In this document: positions 1 through 13,407 of the stretch, one piece after another
How the letters are laid out: every line of letters begins with the position of its first letter
How positions within the stretch are numbered: position 1 is the stretch's first letter
Source: Perkinsus chesapeaki
Lineage: Eukaryota > Perkinsozoa > Perkinsida > Perkinsidae
Reading direction: 5' to 3'
NCBI GenBank assembly: GCA_013115145.1
Contig: JAAPAO010000033.1
Span: forward strand, 58,483-122,482
Length of the DNA stretch: 64,000 nucleotides
The notes under the pieces: generated by a model
Database searches by the model: none
What the model was told of the DNA's origin: nothing
What the model saw: the letters and a program-made list of their open reading frames with translations, nothing else
Program-made: the position numbers and the translations under genes

Positions 1-1056
1 AGTAGGAATGATGATTTAAAAAGCCTTGGTAATGCTCTATATGATGCAGCAATAGCTGCATCTAATACTGATCCTTATGAGTAAGAGCACCGTCCTCTAT
101 ATTAATATTAAGGATTTATATAGGGATACCCTTCTAGCCTACTCGGAGAGTATGTCATGGCCTGTGATACCTATAGGGGCACGTAGGCCACTGTGTTTGA
201 GAGTAATACCTACCTACATACTATATCATCTACTACTATGTGGTTTAGATATGGAAAAGGGACCTTCATCCACAAGGGTTCCTTATCAGAGGGGAGTTCT
301 ATGTAGAGGCTACTCCAAGGGCATTTTGCGAGTTTAGTAGGTATACCACTTTAATATCAATTCAGTGTCGTAATAGGTGCTAATAATCTACCATCAAGTA
401 TAGTTGAGGATATAGGTGATGGTATTGATATAGTATATACTGAATCTACACCAATAACAGCAGCAGCAGCAGCAGCAGGAGGAGGAGGCATAGATGCAGA
501 AGATGTAATAGGGTGGTGGTGATGGTGGTGGTTGTAGGGGGTAGGATGTTAGTGTATTAGATATTACCAAGGAATGGTGTATTATTAAGAGTAGTGCGAT
601 CTGGTCATTCTGATACCCATATAACAGCTGCATGTAGTATAGATCATCCATTATATGTTACTAATCAACCAGAAGGGATGGTAATAATACTAGTACTACT
701 TTAATCCAGCCTTAGGCTGATGATGATATACACTACTATATCAGATACGAAGTGATATAAGTATGTCATGGTTTATAGCACATCCAATATATAATGGTAA
801 TACTTATTATTAATATATAATAATATTAATGTTAGGGGATATTATAATGGGTTCAAGAGTAGAGTTCCTTGTCCAATGTGAGGATGGTCCTAGACTATTA
901 CCACTAAGTAGTATATATTATATTAATATCATATCATATATCCAATTATAAGGTGCATTAAGGCATGCTATAACACATATTATACCATCAACAATACTTG
1001 AATTAGTTGAAGGCCTTTATTCAGCTGCAGCAACAACAAGAACAACAACGTCATAA
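1..1056 (+). CDS. 3' part of an unidentified multi-exon gene, possibly START-like
   Basis: The gene enters from the left edge already in frame. Exons joined by hand: 1-80, then from 124 (43-nt intron, phase-consistent), a third reading FLIRGEFYVEATPRAF near 250-330, and later pieces near 370-500, 570-655, 840-905 and 953-1056. The last exon reads ALRHAITHIIPSTILELVEG and stops with TAA at 1054-1056. The order of an RGE-Y/F-V-x-AxP block, a central V-LR-V-RSG block and a C-terminal IPxxxLE helix resembles START/polyketide-cyclase lipid-binding domains, but the match is weak. An Ala run and a Gly run lie near 460-490. The middle exons are the least certain. Confidence 0.35.
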
Positions 1057-1229
1057 TCGATCATACCTCCTCATGCTCCTCCTCATTCTCCTCTTGCTTA
1101 ACCCATTTGGGTATTATCATGTTAACCATGCTTATGTTGGTCATCTTTGACCGGAAAGGGTTATATGTTTGTTTCGTTCAAGTATACATATGTTTCATAC
1201 CGCTCCTTTGCTAACAGTTGCATCTTTAT

Positions 1230-4115
1230 ATGGGCACATCACGGGATAGGAGGAGCCTTACTCCTACCGATGATGATGAAGATACTCGGGGATCTAGAGG
1301 ACGCGATCGGAAAAGTGATGATGATAAAGTAGAGGAAGATGAAAGGTGGCACAGATCAAAGGATGAGGGTAGTCCTACTAAGAAGGAAGAGAAGGGTGAT
1401 GGTGATAGGAAGAGGGACCGTGATGATGGTGATAGAAAGAGGGACCGTGGTGATGGTGATAGAAAGAGGGACCGTGATGATGGTGATAGAAAGAGGGACC
1501 GTGGTGATGGTGATAGGAAGAGGGACCGTGATGATGGTGATAGGAAGAGGGACCGTGATGATGGTGATAGGAAGAGGGACCGTGATGATGGTGATAGAAA
1601 GAGGGACCGTGATAATGTTGATGATAGGAGTGAACGCCGCCATAGCTGTAGACGTAGAGGGGATGATGATAGAAGGGATGATAGACGTAGAGGAGAAGAT
1701 AGGAGGAGAAGTAGTAGAAGTAGAGGTAACACTATAGAGAGAATAGATGTAATGTATCATATAATCAGATCGCCGTGGTGGGGGACATCATCGTGGTGCT
1801 CGTGGGCATCATCATCATGATGATGATAGAGATAGGTCTAGGCGCAGGAGTCCTAGTCGTAGACGTAGATCTAGAGAACGGAGGCCGACCAATCGAAGGA
1901 GTAGGTGGAGCCGATCTCCAGAGAGACGTAAACCTTTTAAGTAATAACAGTAGTATAAGGCATAATACATGTTTATTATTATTATGTGCTATCAGATTTG
2001 ATTCACCACCAAAGGAGTTAGCAGCTACCTTAATGGGGAACGGTGGCAGTGGGGGTTTGGTAATAGGGAACTTGATAGATTATAGATGATAGGGTTGTTA
2101 TTATTATAGTTACCACAAACAGTAGTGTCATCATCATCCACTATAAAGGAGGCATTCAATGCTACCTTAGCAGCTGAAAGGCAAAAGATAGCTCGGGAGC
2201 TATATATAGGGCAGATACCGCCTGGGGTAATAGAAGGAAGCACTTGGAACCAGTATGTAATAGTAATAGTATACTTATTATTAGATATCAGCTGGAGTAT
2301 TGATAGATGTACTTAATGATGGTTTAATGAATATGGGGGCTAATGCAATGCCAGGCAGGCCTATTGTTCATGGATGGCTAGGTAATATATAATAAGTAGT
2401 ATTATTAAAGAGTAATACATCAGGTGGAGATGGCTTATTTGCTTTCGTTGAGTTTCGTACAGCAGAGGAGGCCAGTATAGCCCTTGATCGTCTCAATGGG
2501 CATCAATTGAAATCCTATGGTAATAATAATAATATATTATAAATGACTCATACGTGGGTACGTCAGGAGTAACTATAAAGGTGGGGCGACCTAAAGGGTA
2601 TATGGGGCCAGCACCTGAGGATTCAGCTAATGCATATAATGCTGGTAATAATAAAGGACCATCAGCAGCAGAAGGTAGTACTTGTTTATATTAAGTATTC
2701 AGTAGTAGTAATTATTGTTATTTTATTAGTATCATCTGATACTAATAGATTATGCCTCATTGGTTTCCCGTTGGATTCTAGTGAGCATTCTATTAAGAAG
2801 GCCTTACGTACTGCTGCTAAGGGGGATATAAGGCATCTAGAGCTACTTAAACATATATGGAATAATAAGCTTATTGTAATATATTACATAATACTGCTTC
2901 TACTCACTCATCATCATTCATTAGGTACTGGCAGTTTTCGAATGTGAAGATCCAGAAAGTGAGTTACGATTGAAGAGGAAGGGTGAGGTTGAAATACATG
3001 GTAAAAGGGCTAAGATAATCAATCCAAGAGATGCCATTGTTAAGGGGTAATAAGAGTAATGGTGATAAATATACTATAGGGGTATACTAATAGGTATATG
3101 AATCTAGACGGTGAGATAATAAAAAAGGGTATGGGATTGGCTATAGTACCATCGAGGATACTTGTAATGACTAACTTTGCTGGTAGTGTTGAAGAGTTAT
3201 TAGATGATGTTAATTATAATGATTTATTAGAGGTAATAATAAGAGTAACCTATATTAGGCATTACCCTTTATAGGATATCAAATTGGAATGTAAATCGAT
3301 AACTGGTGGAGTTGATGTTCGCAGTATACTAATACCGCGCCCAGAGACAAGTACAGCAGGAGGAGGAGGAGGAGGAGGGGTTAATACGCCTAATGGGGTT
3401 AATGGTAGTAGTAGTACTATCCATCATGATTCTGCTACAATGGATGATAATATGGTAAATATAGGTTATAATAGCAACTAGTCCTATTGTGATGGTGCTT
3501 AGGATGACCACAACAACACCCCATCATCGGCAGCAGCAGCAGCAGTGCCAGCCGTGGATATGCAAGTCCCCGGTCTAGGATGTTGTTTTATGGAGTTCCG
3601 TAATGTTGAGGAAGCTGCTCAGGTTAAAAGGATAATAGATGGACGTAATGTGGTTTGGTGTTGGTGTTGGGGTTGTTATTATCCTTCCGTAATAAGAGGT
3701 ATATTATTAGGTATATTCGGAGGTCATGAGGTATTTGTTACTTACTTCTCTGAGACACGTTTTAAGAGGGGTGACTTTGCCAATCCAATGCCTAATACTG
3801 ATGAGCCAGGTACTAGTTAAGGGACTAGTTAATTATATAATAATGTATTTTGCTCAGAGGTTGGATTGAAGGATATTGGTCCGAATCCACCACCAATAGA
3901 TGATGGCATGGATGATGAAGAAGATGATGATGATGATATGGATGTAGAAGGGAGTGATAATGGTATGGATATATTGGATACCAATGATACCAAGGTAACA
4001 ATAACATATAGAAAGGTAAAGAAGTTAATACTGGTATTGATAGGTGCGTAAGAAGGCACCACCACAAGCACCAGCCGTCCCATTAGCTGCAGAGGACCTT
4101 GAGATAATAGATTAG
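1230..4115 (+). CDS. U2AF2: U2AF large subunit (3' splice-site recognition factor)
   Basis: Binds the polypyrimidine tract and bridges U2AF35 and SF1 in early spliceosome assembly. The N-terminus (1230-about 1930) is an Arg-rich domain with eight 9-residue Asp/Arg/Lys repeats and then RS dipeptides. RRM1 begins ELYIGQIPPGV near 2200 and continues FAFVEFRTAEEASIALDRL near 2440-2500. RRM2 begins NRLCLIGFPLDSSEHSIKKA near 2740. The C-terminal UHM reads ILVMTNFAGSVEELLDD near 3160 and, after a Gly/Asn/Ser insert, GCCFMEFRNVEEA near 3570. An acidic exon (3860-4010) and a final VRKKAPPQAP exon extend the protein past the usual UHM end. At least ten short introns are needed. The start at 1230 is the first ATG leading into the R-rich domain; an in-frame ATG at 1218 is an alternative. 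Domain order and motifs identify the family firmly. Confidence 0.9.
1398..1613 (+). repeat. Eight tandem 27-bp coding repeats (DGDRKRDR-D/G)
   Basis: Eight contiguous 27-nt units each encode DGDRKRDR plus Asp or Gly inside the U2AF large-subunit gene. Units differ only by a few third-position changes (agg/aga for Arg) and Gat/Ggt in the last codon, which suggests recent expansion. The reading frame is kept throughout. Confidence 0.95.
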
Positions 4116-4258
4116 GAATGATAATAAGGAAGCAGCCATTACGTTTATTGTAGTATTACTCAACCATCACGACCCTTTTCACTAATAGAAGTGTCGGTGT
4201 TTTATTATTATTAGTGCTGTTATTATTCGATAACGCTTAGGTTTGATTATTTATCATA

Positions 4259-6179
4259 ATGAGTTCTTCTCCCTCTCCAACTGAACAACAACCACTACTC
4301 TCTGGAGAGAATAACAACAATGCCAATAATAATAATCTAGAGTCGGCATTCGAGGGCCAAGAGGAGGATGCTGAGATGAAGTCGTTATTAGAGGACTTGA
4401 ATAATATGAGTAGACGACCCCTTAACTAGTACTAGAGCATAGTAGTATTGGTGCATGGTTAGGTACTGAGGGTATACAGCAGAGGACAAGGCTTATTCAA
4501 AATGATATTAGAGTCTATAAGTCAGAGGTACAACGTTTAACACATGAGTTAAACTCTATTAAAGAGAAGATGAAGGATAATCAAGTAAGGGGATAGTTGG
4601 TAATAGTAGTAGGGTTGTTGTATTTAAGGAGAAGATAAACCTAAATCGTCAGCTACCCCATTTAGTTGGAAGTGTTGCTGAGATATTACCAGCTGATGAA
4701 GATGAGGCTGATCTACCTGAAGCAGGTAAGAAAGGACGAGAACGGAGAGGGAGGAGGAGGATAATAGTGATATCATTGTAGGATCTGCTATAAGTACTCT
4801 ACAACGGAAGTCAAAGAAGGAAAAGAAGTCTATGGTAGTTAAGACTACTACAAGGCAGACAATCTATCTACCTGTTATTGGATTGGTATTAATAATAATA
4901 ATACGTTATAATATGAGTTATATTATTAGGTGCCTGTAGAGGAGTTAAAGCCTAATGATCTAGTAGGGCTTAATAAAGATTCATATCTAGTATTGGATAA
5001 ACTACCTCAAGATTTTGATTCTAGAGTTAAGGCTATGGAAGTGGATGAGCGTCCTACTGATCAGTAACACAACAGTACTGAGCATTGATGATAATATTAC
5101 GATTAGGTATTCTGATATTGGTGGTTGTGATAAACAGATTCAAGAGATGATAGAGGCTATAGTATTACCAATGACACATAAGGAGAGGTTTGATAAGATT
5201 GGTATATCCCCACCTAAAGGACTACTACTTTATGGACCACCAGGAACAGGTAGAGGATAGTAGTAGTGATATCGCATATACTGTATAACAGGTAAAACGA
5301 TGATGGCACGTGCCTGTGCAGCTGCAACTAATGCTACATTTCTTAAACTTGCTGGACCACAACTTGTACAAATGTTCATTGGTGATGGTGCTAAAATGGT
5401 AAAGGACAAGCATGGTATGTACCTCCTTAATGCATGCTCCTATATTTAGGTTCGTGATGCATTTAATCTGGCTAAAGAGAAGGCCCCAGCTATCATATTC
5501 ATTGATGAGATAGATGCTATTGGTAAGGGATGACTTATTCACATGCATAACAAAAACATGCTTGGTTATAGGTATGAAGAGATCTGCTGGAGGTGAACTA
5601 TCTGGTGTTAGAGAAGTACAAAGAACTATGTTGGAGTTATTAAATCAATTGGATGGTTTCAGTAGCGATGATCGTGTTAAGGTAAGCTCCTTATCTCCTT
5701 ACTTGTATAACCCTATTATAGGTTATTGCTGCAACTAATAGAGCTGATATGCTAGACCCTGCTTTATTAAGAAGTGGTAGATTAGATAGGAAGGTTGAAT
5801 TACCATTACCTAATGAGGATGCTAGAAAGAGGTGAGAGTAAAGTATGGTTTATAATAATAATGATGATGTTGATTAAGTTATTACTCTTATTAGGATATT
5901 ACAAATACATTCACGAAAGATGAATGTTAATAAGGATGATGTTAACTTTGATGAGCTAGCACGATGTACAGATGATTTCAATGGTGCACAACTAAAGGCT
6001 GTTTGTGTCGAAGCTGGTAAGCTTAAGACTATTATTATAATAACCATTATTATTATCATTTATTAATAGGTATGGAAGCATTACGTCGTGGTGCAACAGA
6101 GCTACAACATGAGGACTTCATGCAGGGTATAGCAGCAGTACAGGCTAAGAAGAAGACAAGTCTGAACTATTATGCTTAA
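4259..6179 (+). CDS. PSMC3: 26S proteasome regulatory ATPase Rpt5 (subunit 6A)
   Basis: AAA-ATPase of the 19S base ring that unfolds substrates and opens the 20S gate. The start at 4259 opens an S/N/E-rich N-terminus followed by coiled-coil and OB-domain exons (to about 5060). The ATPase domain starts at [15 protein letters not shown] (5100). Walker A is GPPGTG-KT, split by an intron at 5247-5291. Walker B is [11 protein letters not shown] (5494-5525). Sensor 1 follows in [20 protein letters not shown] and an arginine-finger region in [16 protein letters not shown]. The C-terminus SLNYYA is an HbYX gate-opening motif of the Rpt5 type, which separates it from the other five Rpt subunits. Around ten introns of about 45 nt are present. 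Confidence 0.93.
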
Positions 6180-6391
6180 ACACAACAAGAGGAGATGGGT
6201 TATGGTGATGCTGCTGCTGCTGTATCTCTACTACTACTGGTAGTAGTATCGTTAGCCGCCTGTGAGTTTCCAAACATCTGTGGTGTTAAATGTTGTATAT
6301 AGTAGCAGTAACAGCGGATGGGTGATAGTTTTATTATGTCCTCCTCCTGTTGATTGCATCATCCTAACCATCAACGACTCTTATCAATATT

Positions 6392-9300
6392 ATGGAACAT
6401 GCCGCCGCCATCATCAATAACAACAACAGCAGCAGCAGCAGCACAAGCGGTCATATCTCAGGCTGCTCAGATGCTCTCTCAAGTAGACATACTACCACTA
6501 GTAGCAGGAACTGCCGTGCATCATCATCATCCCTTCTTTTATCATTGAATGATGAGCTATTGGTATCAATATTCCTATGGTTATTGGATCCAGAGGAGCT
6601 TATCTACAGGCATCTAGTACTTAGTACTACAACAACAACAATTGATAGTAATAGTACTACTGCTACGGCCAGTTCTATAGTATATGACAATAATAATAAC
6701 TATACAGAGAAGCAAATAGAGTATAAATATAATAGTGAAGTGATTGGGGATGATAGTCCAGCTGCTGCTGCTGCTGGAAGGGTGCCAGCTGCTGAGGGCA
6801 ATAGTGGTAGGGTTATTATGGATGGTGGTGATCCTTCTAGTACATCATCATCATCATGTAAAGGGGTAATATTAACTGGTAGAGAGGTATTAAGGTCATT
6901 GTGTATGAGGATAAGAAGGGTAATAGTGATAATATAGAGATGGGAGCTATAGTGTCATTACTCAGATTATTGATTCATTATGTAATGTATTAAGTATAAG
7001 ATTGAGAGATATAATGTACGATAATAATACAACAACAATAACAGCACATTACCAATCATTACCTTCTATTCCATGTTTGTAAGGTGTGGGGATAATATCC
7101 TTATAACCCCTCTGTAATAGTGTGGTCTATCTCTTTTAGGAGTTATATATTTGACTTCACTGGTATCCATTCAACATCTATAAGAGAGCCCCTCAATGCT
7201 ATAGTTAATTTTATTAATAGTACTAGTAATAGTGGTGAACACTCCTCCTCTGGCCGCCGCACTAGAGCATTACTAATGCCTCCAGCAAGGGTACATCTCC
7301 TTAATATCAATCCATGGATGTTTGAACCGGTCAGTGTTACCTTCCTATTGCTGTTGTACGTATAATATTATGTTTCAGAGTAATCGCTGCATTAGAGATG
7401 TTTTTGGTGTAATAAGAGATATAGAGGAAAATAATAAGAACTGCAGGGCACTAGGTCATCATCAACAACAACCATCAGCCACAACAACTATTGAGCTTGA
7501 CACTACTTTCAGGAGAAGGATGTAGTATTATTATATAAAATATAAATGACAACTCTCTTCAGTGAGGTGGTACGAATGACCCTTTCTGGATTTATGGTAC
7601 ATCAACAAGAGCTACCTCCTTTAAAAGTAATGAAGTATCGGCTATTACAAGCCTTTAGATATGTTACTATTAGGTTACTCTAAGTAATATACGTTTACTA
7701 TCTCTAACATATTGCACCTTCCCTTTTACATCTAATGCACTACCAGATGGTATACGACAGGTACCTATTACATTACTATGATTTGAAGGAAGTGTGGTAT
7801 TATTGTTATTAGGTGCCTTGGATGCCATCGATGCCTGTATTGGATAGGCTAGAATTACGTCACATGATGGCTATGAATACTACCCTTACTACTGTGTCTG
7901 GTGTTGTAACTTCTTATCGTCATCATCACTTGGCATCACATATTGATTGGGATATAAATATAATAGTCGATGCATTATTAGAAGGTATATTACATCGAAT
8001 ACCAAGTCTAACTACATTACTAATAGACTCATCATCATCAATAACTAACCCAGATATACCAACTAATGCTCCTAATTTAAAATATCTAACATTATCCCAT
8101 TGTCCCAGAATAATGGCAATATGTGTTGAGAAGGTGCTTAGAGATTGTAAAGGCCTTATAATGTTGGATACAAGAACATTAACACAGTTGGCTAATGAGA
8201 TACATACCGACTGTATGGGTAATATACAAACACTTTGGTTACCTCCGGGAGTTAAGGAGGAATATCTTGCTGGTATACTATCACATGGTCATACAAAGTG
8301 TCTTAAATATCTTGGTATATCAGAAATAGAGGATATTAACCTGAGTGGTGCTAGTCCTACATTAGAGACATTATCTATTAATAGATCTGAGAGGATGCCT
8401 TTGCCTAATATATCATCATTTACCATTACACCACAACAACATCTTGAACGTTTATCTATCACTTTCTGTAGATTTGATACGGCTAGGTTTAGAATTAATG
8501 GTACATTCACTAAGCTCAAGATACTATCATTACAGAATGTGGTATATAGCCATGCACAATTATCATTATTATTATCATCAACACCCTTCCTTACGGCCTT
8601 GGATATTGCACTGTGTGATCAGACTACTGTATTACCAAATAATCAACAACAACAACAACGTCAAAGAGACCCTAACTCTGCTGCACGGGATGATTTAGAG
8701 CCACTCAGGGTGCCTGGTACTAGTAACCCAGCTATACCGGTTAAATTCCCACGTTTAAAGTATCTATGTCTAACTGGAAGTAAAAAGGTTCATTATAGTG
8801 CTATTGTACCTAGTATTATATCCAATGCTAATGTATTAGAACATCTTAAACTACTTAAGATTAGACCAGTTTACAGTATAAGATCGCCAAGCTCAGATCT
8901 ACATACTGTTATGATATCTTTATTACCTCCTTTACCATCAACACGTGTTAGGTTGGTTAGAGATATATTATCTGAACCAACAGCAGCAGGGGAGAGATTA
9001 TTATTGGAGTACTCTAAAAGATCTGAAGTAGATATATTTGTGGCCGCGTTAACAAATCAATGTTGGAGTATGAAATCATTGGTATTGTCCGGCTCTGGTA
9101 GTAGCTATTATGATACATCTATATCTAATGGTGTTGGTAATACAACAAGACTATTACAAGAATATGAGTTATTCAATGGCACCAACGGCAGTAGCAGTGA
9201 TATATCATATCTACCCTCAGCGGCGGTGGCAGGTGGGGGAGACATGCGCATGAGAAGTGTTAGAGATAGTGTTAACAATCATTATAATGCATTGGCAGCA

Positions 9301-12300
9301 TATAACAAGCACCATTATAGATCTCAAATAAGCAAGGTGGATGGAGCATGGTCAGCAACTGATGGGCGACATCATACTTCACAACAGCAGTCTGTAGATG
9401 ACATACACGAGACTTATGATACGGCAATGGATGGTGATGGTAGTAGTAGGTCAGATGGTGATGATGGTATTGGTGAGGATGAGATATCTGCAGAGGATAG
9501 TATAATGTTAGATGTTATGATAGAGCTTACAATAGCAATAGCATTGGGGCTTATAGCTAGGATAGTAGCAGTTAATGAGATAATACATTCATCATATAAC
9601 AATAATACAACAACAACAAAGCAACAACAGGAAGAGGAGGGGGATTTAAGGAGGAGGGTTAGGATATCACGGCGGCGGGGGCCGCCTGGTGTACCTGATG
9701 CTACATTGGACGGTCATCCATTAGAAGATGATGATGATGAGGGCGGTGCTGCTGCTGCTATTAGTGATGACGATGATGATGATACCCCAATGCTAGTGTT
9801 ACCAGTAGGCGCAGTATAGTATTTTATAATTACTAAGTGTATGTTAGTCCCCAACAGCTGTAACACCACCATCACCAGTTGGTGATATAATGGATGATGA
9901 TGATATTATTGCTGCACCACCTCCACCGTCAATATCAGTAGCACCACATCCGCCACCATTACGTAGTATACAACAACTAATAATAATGCACCGGATGCCT
10001 ATGTCTGGATTGGAGTTAGATGCTCCTCCTGGTAAGGTTGTTATTATTATAGTGTTTTTATTGGTAGTGACAGTGATAGGTTCAATAGAATGGGATGCAT
10101 ATTATAGGGAGACTATGGCAATATTAATGTCGGCACCAGTAAGGTCTACATTCAATATATTAACTTCAACATCAACAAGCAATGTGAACCAAGGTAAGCA
10201 TCATGCTCATGTTGATGTAGAATAATATTGTAATGTGCTATTCTTATATTATTAGATAATAGAGTTAGTAGTGGGTCATTGGAGGCTAAGCATAAAGCTG
10301 TATACGAGTATGGTAAGGCATATGAGAGCATGTTAGGAAGGTATAATGCAATGAAGACAGCACAGGTAGTAGTCGTAGTTATTACAATGGTACACTATAC
10401 TACTACTCCCGTACACTTATATAGGCTACTGTAATGACACAGTTACCAGATAGACAACAGGAACAGATGTTATGGAAGGGTTTATTAATACAAGCAACTG
10501 GTGTATACCCTACTGAAGGGGCATATTCATCTAAGATAATATCACATAGGAAGGCATTATTACGGTAATAATAATAATAATACATATATTATTAATATAT
10601 ATTATATAAGGTATAAAGATTCACCTAGAGACCTTCGTGAATATCTTAGTAGTCGTAGAGCAGTTAATATAGAGTTAACTGGATTACTCTATAGGAGGCT
10701 TGCTCAAATACCCAATACAGGTAGTAGCGACATCACTAGTCGTAGTTATAGTTACTAATGCAGCAGCAGTAGCTCAGATCGATGGGGTGCTAGATGTAGA
10801 CCTACAGAGGATCGTGAAAATGATATTATAACTGGTTGTTTACGAAATGCTTTAACTCCAGCTGGTGTTATTGGAGGTGGTATAGCAATATTACCATTAA
10901 GGGAGGGATCTAGGTGATAAGGAAGGTTAAGGGTAGTAGTAATTATTATTATAATAATAATAGTTACCTCCCCAAACTATTCGATAATATACCAGTCCAT
11001 TTAATGGCACCATTATTAGTTGATAGGCTTACATCGTCGTCATCATCATCACTACCATCATCATCAATGTAAGTAATATGATGACCTTTACTATTGTGAG
11101 TTCTCCTCCCTTACTTAGGGCAACTACTACTATAGATGATGTAGGGTTAATAGCACAATATAGTGAGGTTATGGAAATGTGTATATCAATGCATATACAA
11201 TTTGATACAATAGAATTAAAACAGCCTGGATATCATATAGTACAGACAGCTATAGCAGAGGCTAATGCTAAGGATAGGTCTACAAGAGGTCCATTACCAG
11301 CATTACCTGTAGAGGTATACTATAGGATAATGATACAATGAATAGTAGTAGTAATATTGTTATACATCAGATACAAGATAATCTATCATTAATAAGAGTA
11401 GCTGTTGCAATGGTAACTACAGGAAGAGCTGAGTTAGAGGCTAGAAGTAGACCTATTGAAGAGGCAACAGCACAGAGAAGGAAGACAGCAATACATCGTT
11501 TATTAATGAGTTTGGTGTATGGGAGACTGATCAACCCTGTTGTGCTACCTGTGGATAGATTAGAGACTTTATCATTGGATACCCTAGTTGAACTATTACG
11601 GGTATCAGTGAATGCAATGGCTGTATCATTATATAAGTTACGTAGTGGTAAGGTGTATGGTAATATAATAGAAAGAGTATCTCATACATCTATCACTAAT
11701 CCTCCATGGTGCAGTAGATCATTGGAGGCTATGAAACTCAAATATCCAGCATTGACTAATCTATCAAGAGGAGATGATGATGATAGTGACAATGAAGATA
11801 ATGGATATGAACCATGGGTCAAACTGGAGGCATTCAAACATATCAGATCCAAATTCCCTAACCTTGTAGTATTACAAGTTGAACTGCCTGAACCTACTCT
11901 TTCTCAATTACATCATATAATTGAAGGTGGCATGAATCCTCCTGTGAGGAGCAGTGGTAGCTTAAAAAGGATAAATGTTCCTCCACGGTTTAGTCTGTGC
12001 CATACTACTCTACTACCACGTGTTCATACCCTGCCATATCGATGTAATGATGATGCTGGGGAGGATGACCCTCCAGCAGCTAAGAGGAGTAGGCTAACCT
12101 ATGTTAACAGTAGCTCTGATGGTACAACAGTTAATCCTGGACTTCGACGGGTGGCAAGTAACACCAGTGTAGCTACTACTACAAGATTATCACAGACTGG
12201 CGACGGCGGTGATACTATTGATAATCCAATACTACACTTCAACTCGGTGGATACTGAATGGTATAGAACAACACAGTGTACTTCAGTTAAAGAAGATATG

Positions 12301-12351
12301 ATGAAGTTGGAATGGCGACAATGTAGTGATAGAGATCTTGCCATCAACTAA
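6392..12351 (+). CDS. Very large F-box/leucine-rich-repeat protein
   Basis: Probable substrate receptor of an SCF-type ubiquitin ligase. After a Ser/Asn/Thr-rich start, an F-box-like segment reads LNDELLVSIFLWLLDPEEL (about 6547-6600). A 2-kb exon (7813-about 9810) contains leucine-rich units such as LKYLTLSHCPRIMAI, LKYLGISEIEDI, LETLSIN, LERLSITFC, LKILSLQNV and LKYLCLTGSKKV. Low-complexity Asn/Gln/Asp segments follow. Further short exons continue in frame through 9890-11335 (proline-rich, then helical, e.g. AVYEYGKAYESMLGRYNAMK) into a last large exon (about 11390-12351) that again carries LRR-like segments (FPNLVVLQVELPEPTLSQL). Whether 9.8-12.35 kb is the same transcript or a second gene is not certain; no convincing stop or new start separates them. 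The F-box to LRR order is the usual FBXL layout. Confidence 0.6.
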
Positions 12352-12520
12352 AGGCAACTTGTCATCGAAGAAGTGCCTACTACCATTTTACTCACGTATT
12401 ATTATATTTGTATTATGTTATTACTATTACGTGTTTCTTATGAATCTAAGAAGTGTGTAGCCTATGCCTGTTTTGTGTTCCTAGTAGTGGGTAATGATAG
12501 ACCGAATGTGGTAGTGTACA

Positions 12521-13072
<552 letters not shown>

Positions 13073-13407
13073 TTATTGTCACTGAGGTGTTGCTCATATT
13101 CCTAAGTTTCCTCTACAATCTACAAAGTGTTTTGTATAACTGATACTTTAACACAACCGATAATAATATCAATGACTAGTCAAAAATAAAAAGTAGTTGC
13201 ACCGCGTTATATCATAGAGCATATACCAGTTCTGCCTGTTGGATTTTACAAGGCTGGCAGCAGAAGCAGTAGAAAGATCTCAATAGCAAGCGGCTGCCTT
13301 GAGTGATTTGAAGCGGTACAGAAATATTCATTTAGCATTTTGCTGAATGATTAGACGTTAAAAGACCTCAGCAGCAGCAGTATGATAACAACAAGTCGAA
13401 CAAGTGC
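13073..13407. other. Convergent 3' intergenic region, H3 / arginase
   Basis: About 335 nt between the H3 stop and the arginase stop on the other strand. Only AT-rich 3'-UTR-like sequence and a short CAG run near 13370-13380 are visible. No tRNA-like boxes or coding exon were recognised. Confidence 0.5.

Noticed and set aside
1398-1613. 27-bp repeats as a CRISPR-like array
   Set aside because: Units are contiguous with no unique spacers and stay in a coding frame; the genome is eukaryotic.
1226-1732. 168-codon open frame on the minus strand rich in Ser/Leu/Arg repeats
   Set aside because: It is the complement of the GAT/AGG codon repeat of the U2AF gene and has no start context, domain or introns.
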